From NCBI GenBank assembly GCA_913057245.1, contig CAJXNH010000036.1:1-34302 (forward strand): a DNA stretch of 34,302 bases. Direction: 5' to 3'. A program made the position numbers and the translations under genes. Origin of the DNA: an uncultured Phaeodactylibacter sp. Its GTDB lineage: Bacteria; Bacteroidota; Bacteroidia; Chitinophagales; Saprospiraceae. Shown in pieces: positions 8,221 through 17,355 of the stretch (position 1 is the stretch's first letter; every line of letters starts with the position of its first letter). Below the pieces are notes generated by a model that worked only from the letters and a program-made list of their open reading frames with translations, searched no databases and was not told the DNA's origin.

Positions 8221-8381
8221 AGACTATGTTGGGGTTTCACCTTTTGGGCTGCATTTGCCAAATTTTATCCTGCACTTCGTTACTCTTCAGTCACTTAGCT
8301 TGGGCTATGCTCCTTCATCGTGCCTTGTTCAGAATAAAATTTGACTGCATTCGCTCCAAAAACGAATTCCCAACATAGTCT
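8221..8381. repeat. 161-bp palindromic intergenic element (MITE- or REP-like)
   Basis: Perfect 13-bp terminal inverted repeats, AGACTATGTTGGG at 8221-8233 and CCCAACATAGTCT at 8369-8381. Imperfect complementarity continues inward. The next roughly 45 bases of each arm match at well over half of positions, with a long block around CAAATTTTAT (left, 8259-8268) and its complement ATAAAATTTG (right). The centre contains TTCGTTACTCTTCAGTCAC. It starts 14 bp after the AsmA-family stop and has no coding capacity of its own. The whole element could fold as one long hairpin in DNA or RNA. No clear target-site duplication is visible. Confidence 0.65.
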
Positions 8382-8402
8382 AAAAGCTTGCACCCGCAAC
8401 TA

Positions 8403-8443
8403 AAAAGGGCTGACCAGGTTCCTCAAACCTGACCAGCCCTTTT
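8403..8443. terminator. Bidirectional hairpin terminator between the AsmA gene and mutS2
   Basis: Arms of 18 nt (8403-8420 and 8426-8443) pair at 16 of 18 positions around a 5-nt loop. The outer bases are AAAAGGGCTG and CAGCCCTTTT, giving a T-run on both strands. It lies between the convergent AsmA-family and mutS2 genes and could serve both. Confidence 0.75.
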
Positions 8444-8453
8444 CCACATCCCA

Positions 8454-8524
8454 CTCCGCGACCTCTGCGTGAACCCCTCCGCGGCCTCCGCGTGAAACCC
8501 CTCCGCGGCCTCCGCGTGAAACCC
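8454..8524. repeat. Three tandem copies of a 24-bp GC-rich repeat
   Basis: Unit CTCCGCGGCCTCCGCGTGAA followed by ACCC. Copies lie at 8454-8476 (23 bp, diverged), 8477-8500 and 8501-8524 (identical to each other). The array ends 5 bp before the mutS2 stop codon, so it would lie in the mutS2 3' untranslated region. The composition differs from the surrounding spacer. Confidence 0.85.
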
Positions 8525-8529
8525 CAAAA

Positions 8530-10929
8530 CTACATCTCCACCAAAGTCACCCCATCGCCCCCACGCTCCTGAGGCGGATGCGTAATGTCCATCGGCACAT
8601 TGTATTCCCGCAACTTTCGGCGTACCGCTTCCCGCAACGCACCACTACCCTTCCCGTGCACGATCTCCAGGTGGGCCGCATTAGCAATCAGCGCCTGATC
8701 CACAAAATCCTCCACCACTTTCAGCGCCTCTTCATAACGCATGCCCCGGATATCCAGCTTGGGCTGAAAGCTCGCCGTGTCCGTAGAGGTCTGAGACTGC
8801 ACGCTCTTGCCACTTTGCACTTCAAGGGGGGCATTGGCGTGCTGCAAATCCCTTAGCTTAATGGTCATCCGCATTTCCCCCATTCGGACCACCGCCCGAT
8901 TTTTCTCAATAGACTCTACCGTACCCGTTGCCCCGCCCGTCTTCATTTTCACGAAGTCGCCGGCTTTGATGGCCTCTTTCTTTTTGTCCTTTTCTGTGGG
9001 CTCATAGTAGATTTTTTCGCGCAAGTCTGTCACCTGTTCTGCCAGTTTACCGCGCTGCTGTTTCACCTGCTGGGAAATCCGCTTCGCCTTTTCCAGGTTT
9101 TGTTGTTCCTTGATCTCCCGGATGAGGTTTTCCATCTCCCGATTATCCCTTGAGGTCTGTTGCAGGGCCCATTCCTTGGCTTCCAGTTTGACCTTTTTGC
9201 GGCGGTATTCCAGTTCTTTATGGAGCTGCTCATAGTTCTTGATGAGGGCGTCCAGCTTCTTCTGCTTATCGGTCAGTTCAGCCAGTTTCTCCTCCGCTTC
9301 CTGCTTTTCCTGCTGCAATTCCACGAGCAACTGGTCCACCGCCTTTTCGTTTTTGCCGGTCCGGTGCTTAGCGTAATTCAGGATTTTATTGCTTAGCCCG
9401 CTCTTCTGGGCAATCTCGAAAGCATAGGAACTGCCCGGCCGCCCCACCTGCAATTCGTAAGTCGGTGAAAGCGTATCCTTATCAAAATTCATGGAAGCAT
9501 TGACGATCCCCTTGGTCTTGAAAGCATAGATTTTGAGGTTGGAATAGTGGGTCGTAATGACCCCGTATATCCGCTGCTCATTGAGCTGCTTGAGAATGGA
9601 CTCCGCAATAGCCCCACCGATTTTCGGGTCCGTCCCGGAGCCAAATTCATCAATCAAAACCAGTGATTCCTTGTCTGAACGCTCCAAAAAGTTTCGCATA
9701 TTTTCCAGGCGCGAGCTATAGGTACTCAGGTCATCCTCTATAGACTGCTGATCGCCAATGTCGGCAAAGAGGGCTTTGAAAATACCCATTTCTGATTCCT
9801 CATCCACCGGTACTAATAGCCCAGCCTGCAACATCAGCTGCATCAAGCCGATCGACTTCAGGGTGATAGACTTACCACCGGCGTTGGGCCCGCTGAGCAT
9901 GAGGATGCGGTTGCCCTTAAAGAGGATAAAATCGAAAGGGACCGTGACTTTGTCCAACCGTTTGTTCTTCAGGTATAAAAGCGGATGCCGCCCCTGCTTA
10001 ATCCCGAAGTGTGGCCGGCTGAACAATGTCTTTGGCATAACCGCATTCATCTGCCGGGCAAGGCGGGCCTTAGCCTGCACAAAATCAAAGTGGATGAGAA
10101 TCTCCTGATAGACGCGGATGTCCTCCCGATAAGGGCGAAGCTCCGCGCTGAGCTCCCGGAGAATGCGGTAAATCTCCCGCTTTTCGTCCGTTTCCAGGTC
10201 AAAGATGTCGTTGTTGATCTCGATGATGCCTTCCGGTTCGATAAAAGCCGTCTTACCGGTAGTCGACTCATCGTGAATAATACCTCGGATGCTGCGCTTA
10301 TGCTCGGAAGGGACACTAAGCACCCGGCGGCCGTTACGGAAGCTCTCCACATTATCCGTCAGCCAGCCCTTGGAGCGATACTGATTAATGATGACGCGGA
10401 ATTTCTGCTCCAGCTCTTTTTGCTTGGAGCCCAGTTGGCGGCGGATGCGCATCAATTCCGGAGAGGCATCCGGGCGGATGTTCCCCTCTTCATCGATAAC
10501 CCCCTCAATGGCCTTGATCAGGTCCTCATTGAAGGACACCTCGCGAATGACCTTGTAGAGCGTAGGGTAGGTTTCCCGCCGCCTCGCATTAAAAAAGCGG
10601 AAAACATCCCGGGTGAACAGCAGGATAAGGTTCAGGTTTTGCAACCCCCTGATAGGCAGGACATAACCCTCTACTTTGAGCATTTCCAGCTCCTCATCTA
10701 CCGACTCATAGGCCCGCACCGGGAAGTGGTCATTGTGCTCTATTGAGCGCGCAAACTCCTGTGCTTCACTCAGCGCCACCTCAATTTGCGATTTCCGGTC
10801 GGAGGGCACCAGTTCACGCACCAAAGCCCGGCCCGGCTCACCCATGCACTCCTGCTCCAGCAGGTGCAGTACTTTATCAAACTCTAATTTCTCGAACAGA
10901 TCTTTCGGTAACAGTTGCATCTTCTTCAT
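8530..10929 (-). CDS. mutS2: MutS2 family ATPase/endonuclease
   Basis: A 799-residue cytoplasmic protein, normal length for MutS2. It has the MutS core/clamp, then an ATPase domain with Walker A GPNAGGKS (347-354), Walker B region LVLIDEFGSGTDPK and the THYSNL loop. A long charged coiled coil follows (roughly residues 515-630). The C-terminal Smr nuclease domain starts at 724, with LDIRGMR (725-731) and HGKGSGALR (758-766). MutS2 lacks the mismatch-recognition domain. In characterised bacteria it acts on branched DNA, limiting recombination, or on collided ribosomes. The ATG at 10929 is the only reasonable start. It is divergent from aroC and convergent with the AsmA-family gene. Confidence 0.97.
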   Translation of the reverse strand: MKKMQLLPKDLFEKLEFDKVLHLLEQECMGEPGRALVRELVPSDRKSQIEVALSEAQEFARSIEHNDHFPVRAYESVDEELEMLKVEGYVLPIRGLQNLNLILLFTRDVFRFFNARRRETYPTLYKVIREVSFNEDLIKAIEGVIDEEGNIRPDASPELMRIRRQLGSKQKELEQKFRVIINQYRSKGWLTDNVESFRNGRRVLSVPSEHKRSIRGIIHDESTTGKTAFIEPEGIIEINNDIFDLETDEKREIYRILRELSAELRPYREDIRVYQEILIHFDFVQAKARLARQMNAVMPKTLFSRPHFGIKQGRHPLLYLKNKRLDKVTVPFDFILFKGNRILMLSGPNAGGKSITLKSIGLMQLMLQAGLLVPVDEESEMGIFKALFADIGDQQSIEDDLSTYSSRLENMRNFLERSDKESLVLIDEFGSGTDPKIGGAIAESILKQLNEQRIYGVITTHYSNLKIYAFKTKGIVNASMNFDKDTLSPTYELQVGRPGSSYAFEIAQKSGLSNKILNYAKHRTGKNEKAVDQLLVELQQEKQEAEEKLAELTDKQKKLDALIKNYEQLHKELEYRRKKVKLEAKEWALQQTSRDNREMENLIREIKEQQNLEKAKRISQQVKQQRGKLAEQVTDLREKIYYEPTEKDKKKEAIKAGDFVKMKTGGATGTVESIEKNRAVVRMGEMRMTIKLRDLQHANAPLEVQSGKSVQSQTSTDTASFQPKLDIRGMRYEEALKVVEDFVDQALIANAAHLEIVHGKGSGALREAVRRKLREYNVPMDITHPPQERGGDGVTLVEM

Positions 10930-11039
10930 TTAGGCAATGCTCAAACAGTAATTCTAAACAGCCGAGTTCCCGCTAGGTTTATTTATTTGCCCAACTGAAA
11001 TTTTGGGCGGCTAAATTAACTTTTTCCCTTCCCCCAACC

Positions 11040-11047
11040 TAAATTTG
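11040..11047 (+). promoter_or_regulatory. -7-type box before aroC (TAAATTTG)
   Basis: A full match to TAnnTTTG, ending 28 nt before the GTG start of aroC. No TTTG box is seen at the expected distance upstream. Confidence 0.4.
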
Positions 11048-11075
11048 GGGCTTTTCGAATTTAAATCGACCAATT

Positions 11076-12155
11076 GTGGCGGGCAATACCTACGGACAAC
11101 TATTCAGGATAACAACTTTTGGGGAATCCCACGGGCGGGCCATCGGGCTGATTTTAGACGGCTGCCCGGCCGGACTCGGGATTGACGAAGCATTCGTACA
11201 GGAGGAGCTCGCACGACGGCGGCCCGGACAGTCCAAAATCGTCACTCAGCGCAAAGAGGCCGACAAAGTGGAATTCCTTTCCGGCGTTTTTGAGGGGGCT
11301 ACCACCGGCACCCCAATCTCTATGGTGATTTACAATGCCGATGCCCGTTCAAAAGACTACAGCCATATTGCTGATAAGTTCCGCCCTTCCCATGCCGACT
11401 TCACCTACCATGCCAAGTGGGGGCGCCGCGATTACCGGGGCGGCGGGCGCTCTTCTGCACGGGAGACCGCTGCGCGGGTTGCCGGGGGCGCTATTGCAAA
11501 GCTTTTGCTGCAGCAATACGGCATTGACATCAAAGCTTATGTCAGTCAGGTGGGGCACCTTAAATTGGACAAAAGCTATCAGGAACTCAACCTTCAGCTG
11601 ACCGAGTCTAACCCGGTGCGCTGCCCAGACCCGGAGATGGCCGGTCAGATGGAAGCTTATATCAAGGAAGTACGCAAAGCCGGAGATACGGTGGGCGGCG
11701 TCGTGAGTGCCGTAATTACCGGTTGCCCGCCCGGATTGGGCGAACCTGCATTCGACAAACTTCACGCCGATTTGGCGAAAGCCATGCTGAGCATCAATGC
11801 CTGTAAAGGTTTCGAGTATGGGTCCGGATTCGACGGCGTGAGCATGCGCGGTAGTGAGCACAACGATGTATTCCGTACAGAAGGCGATCGTATCATCACC
11901 GATACGAATCACTCCGGAGGCGTACAGGGCGGTATTTCCAACGGTATGGACATCTACTTCCGCCTTGCCTTCAAGCCGGTGGCTACGATAGTCCCGGCAC
12001 AAGATTCGGTAAACGAAGCCGGCGAGAAAGTAACGGTAGAAGGCAAAGGGCGGCACGATCCATGCGTAGTGCCCCGGGCAGTCCCCATCGTGGAAGCTAT
12101 GGCCGCTCTGACACTGGCTGACCATCTGTTGCGGCAACGTACGGCGAGGGTTTAA
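11076..12155 (+). CDS. aroC: Chorismate synthase
   Basis: A 359-residue enzyme converting 5-enolpyruvylshikimate-3-phosphate to chorismate with reduced FMN, the last shikimate step. Signature regions are intact: FGESHG near the N-terminus, [43 protein letters not shown] is split over residues 115-141, and [18 protein letters not shown] near the C-terminus. The start is a GTG at 11076, giving the conserved [20 protein letters not shown]. No in-frame ATG nearby would keep the N-terminus. The TAA stop overlaps the hypC stop on the other strand (TTAA at 12152-12155). Confidence 0.98.
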   Translation: MAGNTYGQLFRITTFGESHGRAIGLILDGCPAGLGIDEAFVQEELARRRPGQSKIVTQRKEADKVEFLSGVFEGATTGTPISMVIYNADARSKDYSHIADKFRPSHADFTYHAKWGRRDYRGGGRSSARETAARVAGGAIAKLLLQQYGIDIKAYVSQVGHLKLDKSYQELNLQLTESNPVRCPDPEMAGQMEAYIKEVRKAGDTVGGVVSAVITGCPPGLGEPAFDKLHADLAKAMLSINACKGFEYGSGFDGVSMRGSEHNDVFRTEGDRIITDTNHSGGVQGGISNGMDIYFRLAFKPVATIVPAQDSVNEAGEKVTVEGKGRHDPCVVPRAVPIVEAMAALTLADHLLRQRTARV

Positions 12156-12424
12156 GGCAGCCCCTGCTCCGCTGATCCGGGCGTCAGCTCATCAAGCTCG
12201 CCCATTTTTTTGAGCAGGTCGAAGGTCTCCCGTGCCTCAGCTTCATCCACCACCTGAATGGCAGCGCCAACATGCACGAGCACATAATCGCCCGCTTTGG
12301 CTTCCGGTACCATCGTCAGGTTTACCTTTTTCATAATGCCATCGAATGAAACCTTTCCGATACGGAAAGTTTCATCGAGTTCTTCAGTAATGGCAACGAG
12401 TTTCCCTGGAATCGCTAAGCACAT
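12152..12424 (-). CDS. hypC: Hydrogenase maturation factor HypC
   Basis: A 90-residue HypC/HupF chaperone. It begins [10 protein letters not shown], so the essential Cys2 is present, and contains the beta-barrel core with [20 protein letters not shown]. HypC works with HypD to assemble the Fe(CN)2CO group and carry it to the hydrogenase large subunit. It is slightly longer than some homologues because of the tail [16 protein letters not shown]. It starts 2 bp after the hypB stop and is the last gene of the hyp unit. Its stop codon is interlocked with that of convergent aroC. Confidence 0.95.
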   Translation of the reverse strand: MCLAIPGKLVAITEELDETFRIGKVSFDGIMKKVNLTMVPEAKAGDYVLVHVGAAIQVVDEAEARETFDLLKKMGELDELTPGSAEQGLP

Positions 12425-12426
12425 AA

Positions 12427-13299
12427 TCAGGAATTTTCAGTCTGACGAGCTTCCAGCCACGCGTACCAGGCATCCATACCTTCGCCATTGGTGGCAGAAA
12501 CTTCCAGAAATTCAATGTGTGGATTGACCCGGCGGGCGTAGTCCATCGCTTTTTCCACTTCAAAATTCACGTAAGGCAGCAAGTCAATCTTATTGATCAG
12601 GCACAACTGAGCCGAATGGAACATATCCGGGTATTTAATAGGCTTGTCATCTCCCTCCGTGGTACTGATGATGACCACCCGGTAGTTTTCGCCAAGGTCG
12701 AACATGGCCGGGCAGACCAGATTGCCTACATTCTCAATAAATAACAAGCTGCCGTCCCGCGGCTTGAGTTTTTGCAGCGCCTGCTGTACCATATCACTTT
12801 CGAGGTGGCAGCCCTGACCGGTATTCACCTGTGCCACTGGTACGCCTACGGCATCAATCCGATCTGCATCGTTAAACGTTTGCTGATCTCCTTCAATGAC
12901 ATAAAAATCAGTTCGGTCTTTCATCTCGCGCAGGGTACGCTCCAGCACGGAGGTCTTCCCTGATCCGGGAGAACTTACCAGATTAATCGCCAGCATATTC
13001 TTGGCTGCAAAATACCCCCGGTTGCGCTCAGCCAGCAGCTGATTGCGATGCAGGATGTTCTGCTCCAGTTCCACCACCGCCTGCCTGCCATGATCGTGGC
13101 TGTGGTCATGCCCGAGGTGGTGGTGATGGTGATCGTGCCCGTGATGATGGTGATGACCATGATCGTCATGCCCATGATGGTGGTGGTGGTCATGGCCATG
13201 GGTGTGCTCATGATGGTGGTGATGGTCGTGGCCTTTTTCAGAAGGCAAGGCTACTTTAGGCCCCTGGGCATCGCTGCCGCATCCGCAAACTCCGCACAT
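12427..13299 (-). CDS. hypB: Hydrogenase/urease nickel-insertion GTPase HypB
   Basis: A 290-residue SIMIBI GTPase for nickel delivery. The N-terminal high-affinity Ni motif is MCGVCGCG (C2, C5, C7). Residues 24-70 hold 31 histidines, a nickel-storage stretch like that of Rhizobium/Bradyrhizobium HypB. The G domain has the P-loop SPGSGKTS (110-117), [12 protein letters not shown], the metal-site pair GCHLE and Cys in NLVCPA, and [11 protein letters not shown] hydrolysis drives Ni transfer, with HypA, into the hydrogenase large subunit. hypA ends 6 bp upstream and hypC begins 2 bp downstream, an operon. The His-codon run makes a low-complexity DNA stretch around 13090-13230. Confidence 0.97.
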   Translation of the reverse strand: MCGVCGCGSDAQGPKVALPSEKGHDHHHHHEHTHGHDHHHHHGHDDHGHHHHHGHDHHHHHLGHDHSHDHGRQAVVELEQNILHRNQLLAERNRGYFAAKNMLAINLVSSPGSGKTSVLERTLREMKDRTDFYVIEGDQQTFNDADRIDAVGVPVAQVNTGQGCHLESDMVQQALQKLKPRDGSLLFIENVGNLVCPAMFDLGENYRVVIISTTEGDDKPIKYPDMFHSAQLCLINKIDLLPYVNFEVEKAMDYARRVNPHIEFLEVSATNGEGMDAWYAWLEARQTENS

Positions 13300-13305
13300 A
13301 ATAGT

Positions 13306-13683
13306 TCAATTATTGGAAGGTGCCGACTGAGGCGATTCGTCCAGTATGAAAGCAAGGGACTTCACGTTCAGCTCTTTGCCGGCGGTAATCTTTTTAAAAT
13401 AGCTGTTGCAGTATGGGCAGGCATCAAAATGATGCTTCAGCGCAAAAGTTTGTTCACACTCCAGGCATACCGCCTGCCCATCTGTACTTTCAATGATCCG
13501 ATCTGCCCCTTCGAGGGAGGTGCCGGCTACAGCAGAAGGCCAAACGAAATACAGGGACTCCAACTGCACGCCCGCCAGTGCTCCAATTTGGAGTGTAATG
13601 GACTTAATGCGGGAAGCGCCCGACTCCCGGAAAGCCTTTTCTGCTATATCAACAACGCCCAGAGCGATCGACATTTCATGCAT
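13306..13683 (-). CDS. hypA: Hydrogenase nickel metallochaperone HypA
   Basis: A 125-residue nickel chaperone starting MHEMSIALGVV, so the Ni-binding M-H-E N-terminus is intact. The zinc-finger domain carries C73/C76 (CLEC) and C89/C92 (CPYC). The ATG at 13683 is chosen because His2 must follow the initiator Met; a frame extending to 13710 would destroy the site. The ATG overlaps the TGA of the upstream 64-residue gene by 8 bp, implying coupled translation. It acts with HypB, encoded next. Confidence 0.96.
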   Translation of the reverse strand: MHEMSIALGVVDIAEKAFRESGASRIKSITLQIGALAGVQLESLYFVWPSAVAGTSLEGADRIIESTDGQAVCLECEQTFALKHHFDACPYCNSYFKKITAGKELNVKSLAFILDESPQSAPSNN

Positions 13684-13870
13684 TATTCCGTTGCGCTTTT
13701 CGGTAAACAAAAAAACCGATAACGGCTACAGAAGCCAGTACCATAGGAATCAAATGGTCTGGCGAGGCCAAATAGTGGAAAAATTGGCCGCCATGCCCAA
13801 CTCCGTGCCCGCTATGGGCAAAAAGGGTAACGGGCAGCAGGGCCGCAGCGATTGCGATAGGCTTTTTCAT
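13676..13870 (-). CDS. Small His-rich membrane peptide, mini-HupE-like
   Basis: A 64-residue protein. The N-terminal hydrophobic signal MKKPIAIAAALLPVTLFA is followed by HSGHGVGHGGQFFHYL, then SPDHLIPM, and one membrane helix (about 40-57) ending in YRKAQRNNA. Histidines are at 19, 22, 26, 32 and 39. The motif D-H-L-x-x-M and the periplasmic histidines recall the first part of HupE/UreJ nickel permeases, but HupE proteins have about six helices and are near 200 residues. The ATG at 13870 gives a clean signal peptide. It is the first gene of the hyp unit and overlaps hypA by 8 bp, so a role in nickel handling is likely by context (inference). It may be a diverged mini-homologue or an unrelated metal-binding peptide. 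Confidence 0.75.
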   Translation of the reverse strand: MKKPIAIAAALLPVTLFAHSGHGVGHGGQFFHYLASPDHLIPMVLASVAVIGFFVYRKAQRNNA

Positions 13871-14279
13871 AGTTGTAATATGTTTTAGATCAATACAATA
13901 ATAGAAAAGGTCAAACGCTAATATAATGACTTTTATCGCCAATCCTCCTGATATGCATCATAAACAGGACCGAGCACACACTATTTTATTCTGCGGAAAA
14001 CCTGTAATCAAAGAAATAATGTGCCCGGATTGAGATTCACAAAAAGCAAACAGGAAGGCTTGCGTCAGCAGATGGGAAGTATATACCAGCTTTACTGAGT
14101 TGAAAAAAGATTTGTTTTCTGCGTATTTAGCATCAGAAGATACGTTTACTTGTTTCAAATATGATTTATGCAAGCTCGAATAAAAAAGAGATGTCGATTG
14201 CCTCTTTCTTCCTCATTTTTCCGCACATTTGGCATCATGGACATCCCTCTCCCCCCATTTACCTTTATTATCACCTTCG
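13871..14279. other. Intergenic region between divergent hyp unit and YyaL-like gene
   Basis: About 400 bp holding the two divergent promoters by position. A 71-codon frame on the minus strand (13958-14173) has no recognisable domain or good context, and I do not support it. TAGCGTTTG on the minus strand near 13903-13911 resembles a -7 box with one extra base. A weak AAAGAG/CTCTTT hairpin lies at 14185-14207. Nothing else is seen. Confidence 0.45.
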
Positions 14280-16409
14280 ATGAACAGACTAAACTACCTG
14301 AAAATGTGTATTTCTGAATGGCCCAGTTTCTGCCTGTTTGGGCTGCTCGTGCTTCTGGCCGGCTGTAGCGGCGCTAACCAAGCCCATGAACACACGAACG
14401 CCCTCGTCAACGAAAGCAGCCCCTACCTGCTGCAGCACGCCCATAATCCGGTCAACTGGTACCCCTGGGGAGCGGAAGCCCTGCAAAAAGCGAAAGAGGA
14501 AGACAAGCTCATCGTTATCAGCGTGGGCTATGCGGCCTGCCATTGGTGCCACGTGATGGAGCACGAATCCTTTGAAGACTCGACGGTAGCCCGCATTATG
14601 AATGAAAACTTCGTAGCGATTAAAGTGGACCGGGAAGAGCGCCCGGACGTCGACAATATTTACATGACGGCCTGTCAGCTGGCGGCTGAGGGGGGATGCG
14701 GGTGGCCCCTGAATGCCTTCGCGCTGCCTAACGGACAGCCGGTCTGGGCAGGTACTTACTTCCCGAAAAAGGAATGGCTGGAGGTGCTGAAATACTTCGC
14801 CGAATTATACCAAACCGACCGGGCCAAACTGGAAGAATACGGGCAACTTCTGGCCGAGGGCATCCAATCGGTCAGCCGCCCCAAACCACTGAAGGAATCA
14901 TCTGAACTATCACCGGATGCTTTGCAGACAGGCGCCTCAGCCATCCTTGAACAAGCGGACCTGCAATTCGGAGGGCTAAAAGGTGCGCCTAAGTTCCCCC
15001 TGCCTTCCGTCTTCCGGTTTTTGCTTCGGCAGCATGCGCTCACCGGACAGGACAGCCTGCTCAGCTTTGCCACAACCACCCTTGATGCTATGATGAGCGG
15101 TGGGCTGTACGACCACCTCGGCGGAGGTTTTGCCCGCTATTCCACCGATACCCAATGGGAAGTGCCCCACTTTGAAAAAATGCTCTACGACAACGCACAG
15201 CTCGTCAGTCTCTACAGTGAGGCTTACCAACTGACAGGAAATGAGGCCTACAAATCTGTTCTTGAAGAAACTCTGGAGTTTATCGCCCGGGAAATGACCA
15301 GCCCAGAAGGCGGTTTTTACTCCAGCCTTGATGCAGACAGCGAAGGGGAAGAAGGCCGCTTTTACACCTGGACCGCCGAGGAGGTGACTGCGGTGCTCGG
15401 TGAAGGACAGATGGCTCAGGTTTTCATGGATTATTACAGTTTCCACCCCGGCGGTAACTGGGAAGGACGCAACATTTTGATACGAGAAAAAAATGTGCAG
15501 AAAATTTTGGATGAGTACAAGTTGTCTTCGTCTGAATTAAGTCAAATCATCGCCGATGCCGGGTCAAAACTCTTTACGGCCCGCGCCAAACGCCCACGCC
15601 CCGGACTGGACGACAAGCAGGTGACTAGCTGGAATGCCATGATGATCAGCGGCTATGCCCATGCCTTTCAGGCGCTGCAAACGCCGGGCTACCGTGATGC
15701 CGCCGTCCGTGCTGGTGAACTGCTTCAGGAAAAGCTGGTGCAGGATGAGGGGCGCATCCTCCGTACCTACAAGGACGGACAAGCCAAGATCAACGGCTTT
15801 CTGGATGACTATGCCTTTACGGTCGAGGCTTTTTTAGACCTGTACGCAATTACCTTTGAGGAAAAGTGGTTGAAACGTGCGGAGTCCCTTGCCCAATATG
15901 CCCTTGAGCATTTCTCCGCTGAAGACAGCCCGATGCTGTACTACACCTCCGACCTCGATCCGGCGCTTATAGCACGGACGGCAAAAACCGAGGATAATGT
16001 CATCCCGTCCGGCAACTCCGCAATGGGCCGCGCCCTGCTGCACCTGGGCACGTACCTTTACGACACCACTTACACCCAGCGGGCCCGGCAAATGCTGCAT
16101 CGCATGGTCGGGGAAATGGAGGAGACTACTGCCCCTTCTTACTTCTCTAACTGGATGAACCTGTACAGTGAGCTGACTTACCCGCTATACGAAGTGGCCA
16201 TCGTAGGGGAAGCTTTCGCTGAAAAGCGGCAGGCCCTGCAACAGCGTTACCTGCCCAATGCTCTATTTCTGGGTGGTGCTGTTGAAGGCAGCCTGGAGTT
16301 ACTGAAAGGGAAACTGCAGGAAGGGGAAACCTTTATATATGTCTGTCAGAATAAAGTCTGCCAGCTACCCGTGCAGGAGGCGGAGGAGGCGGTTCGTCAA
16401 ATGCAGTGA
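14280..16409 (+). CDS. YyaL/SPATA20-family (DUF255) thioredoxin-domain lipoprotein
   Basis: 709 residues. An N-terminal lipoprotein signal with lipobox LLAGC (Cys29) precedes the DUF255 thioredoxin-like domain: [21 protein letters not shown], then [18 protein letters not shown] with CHWC at 87-90, then [13 protein letters not shown]. The rest is the (alpha/alpha)6-barrel part ([47 protein letters not shown]). The biochemical role is unsettled; thioredoxin-like and epimerase-like folds are known for the family. A lipid anchor is a notable addition, since many relatives look cytosolic. The ATG at 14280 gives [11 protein letters not shown] 14304 would also keep the lipobox. It converges on ftsE with a 3-bp gap and no terminator between. 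Confidence 0.9.
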   Translation: MNRLNYLKMCISEWPSFCLFGLLVLLAGCSGANQAHEHTNALVNESSPYLLQHAHNPVNWYPWGAEALQKAKEEDKLIVISVGYAACHWCHVMEHESFEDSTVARIMNENFVAIKVDREERPDVDNIYMTACQLAAEGGCGWPLNAFALPNGQPVWAGTYFPKKEWLEVLKYFAELYQTDRAKLEEYGQLLAEGIQSVSRPKPLKESSELSPDALQTGASAILEQADLQFGGLKGAPKFPLPSVFRFLLRQHALTGQDSLLSFATTTLDAMMSGGLYDHLGGGFARYSTDTQWEVPHFEKMLYDNAQLVSLYSEAYQLTGNEAYKSVLEETLEFIAREMTSPEGGFYSSLDADSEGEEGRFYTWTAEEVTAVLGEGQMAQVFMDYYSFHPGGNWEGRNILIREKNVQKILDEYKLSSSELSQIIADAGSKLFTARAKRPRPGLDDKQVTSWNAMMISGYAHAFQALQTPGYRDAAVRAGELLQEKLVQDEGRILRTYKDGQAKINGFLDDYAFTVEAFLDLYAITFEEKWLKRAESLAQYALEHFSAEDSPMLYYTSDLDPALIARTAKTEDNVIPSGNSAMGRALLHLGTYLYDTTYTQRARQMLHRMVGEMEETTAPSYFSNWMNLYSELTYPLYEVAIVGEAFAEKRQALQQRYLPNALFLGGAVEGSLELLKGKLQEGETFIYVCQNKVCQLPVQEAEEAVRQMQ

Positions 16410-16412
16410 CGC

Positions 16413-17114
16413 TTATACCTTAAAGCCTTCATCATCCATTACCCTGCCATTGATGCAGCGGATGATACGGGCCGGGAAGTTCTCGATGATTCGGTAATCG
16501 TGAGTAGCAAGCAGGACGGCCGTATCGTTGTCCTGGGCAAGGCGGCGCAGGAGCAAAAGAATATCATCGGAAGTTTCCGGGTCGAGGTTGCCGGTGGGTT
16601 CATCGGCAATGAGGAGTTCCGGCTTATTGAGCAGGGCGCGGGCAATGACTACGCGTTGCTGCTCGCCGCCGGAGAGCTGGTGCGGGCGTTTTTGTTCTTT
16701 GCCCTTCAGCCCGACTTGTTCGAGCACGTCTGACATGCGGGCCTGCATTTTTTGCTCGTCCTTCCAATTGGTCGCTTCGAGTACGAAACGAAGGTTATCC
16801 TCAACGGTACGATCGGAAAGCAGGTTAAAATCCTGGAAGACAATGCCCAGCTTACGGCGCAGAAGTGGAATAGTTTTACGGTTGAGCTTAGCGAGGTCAA
16901 AACCAGCCACTTCACCTTTACCCGGCCCCGGCGGCAGGGCACCATAGAGGGTTTTGAGCAGGCTTGACTTGCCACTGCCGGTCCGCCCGATGAGGTAGAC
17001 GAACTCACCTCTGGTGATGTTCAAAGAGACACCGCCCAGCACCTGATGGTCCATTTGCTCAATGGCCAGGTTCTTTAGGTTGACGATAATTCGTTCATTC
17101 ATAGGCAGGGGCAT
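16413..17114 (-). CDS. ftsE: Cell-division ABC ATPase FtsE
   Basis: A 233-residue ABC ATPase with Walker [11 protein letters not shown]-loop VFQDFNLL, signature LSGGEQQRV, Walker [14 protein letters not shown] and the H-loop in LATHDYRI. The sequence after Walker A ([23 protein letters not shown]) and the LADEPTG region fit the FtsE branch, which with FtsX links the divisome to peptidoglycan hydrolases. No ftsX gene lies nearby, so the exact partner is inferred; a LolD-type transporter ATPase is the main alternative. The ATG at 17114 follows an A-run; ATG 17102 is also possible. Confidence 0.85.
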   Translation of the reverse strand: MPLPMNERIIVNLKNLAIEQMDHQVLGGVSLNITRGEFVYLIGRTGSGKSSLLKTLYGALPPGPGKGEVAGFDLAKLNRKTIPLLRRKLGIVFQDFNLLSDRTVEDNLRFVLEATNWKDEQKMQARMSDVLEQVGLKGKEQKRPHQLSGGEQQRVVIARALLNKPELLIADEPTGNLDPETSDDILLLLRRLAQDNDTAVLLATHDYRIIENFPARIIRCINGRVMDDEGFKV

Positions 17115-17209
17115 TTTTTTAGGTAGCCAAATATAGGCATTGTAAGGAGATCAGTCATTCTCAGTCGCATTTTCTGACAAAAATCACCCACAAAAACGCC
17201 CCCCTTGCC

Positions 17210-17217
17210 TACCTTTG
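17210..17217 (+). promoter_or_regulatory. -7-type box upstream of ccmE (TACCTTTG)
   Basis: A full TAnnTTTG match followed by C, a common form in Bacteroidota. It lies about 140 nt before the ccmE ATG, so it implies a long leader. A second match, TATGTTTG, is at 17273-17280. Neither has a clear -33 TTTG. Confidence 0.4.
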
Positions 17218-17355
17218 CAGAATTGACAACGATTTGACCATGCCGGAGCGCCCTTCAGGAACAAACTAACCGTATGTTTGTATTCATTACAGTTTTATCA
17301 AATTCAATCAACGCGGAGTATCCGGCTTATAAACTGTAGACAAACAGCTAATGTC

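Noticed and set aside
8100..8378. 92-codon frame across the palindromic element
   Set aside because: It overlaps the AsmA-family gene in another frame and reads through the inverted repeat. The palindrome explains the sequence better.
9985..10746. 253-codon plus-strand frame
   Set aside because: Antisense to mutS2 with no domain match.
11349..12137. 262-codon minus-strand frame
   Set aside because: Antisense to aroC, which is unambiguous.
13087..13230. Possible DNA tandem repeat or CRISPR-like array
   Set aside because: The periodicity comes from His-rich codons of hypB. There are no repeat-spacer units here, and no CRISPR array was seen in the window.
13048..13722. 224-codon plus-strand frame rich in Val and Met
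   Set aside because: Antisense to the HypB histidine stretch and HypA. The Val/Met run is the reverse reading of His codons, not a membrane protein.
13958..14173. 71-codon minus-strand frame upstream of the hyp unit
   Set aside because: No signal peptide, domain or coding-like composition; it lies where divergent promoters are expected.
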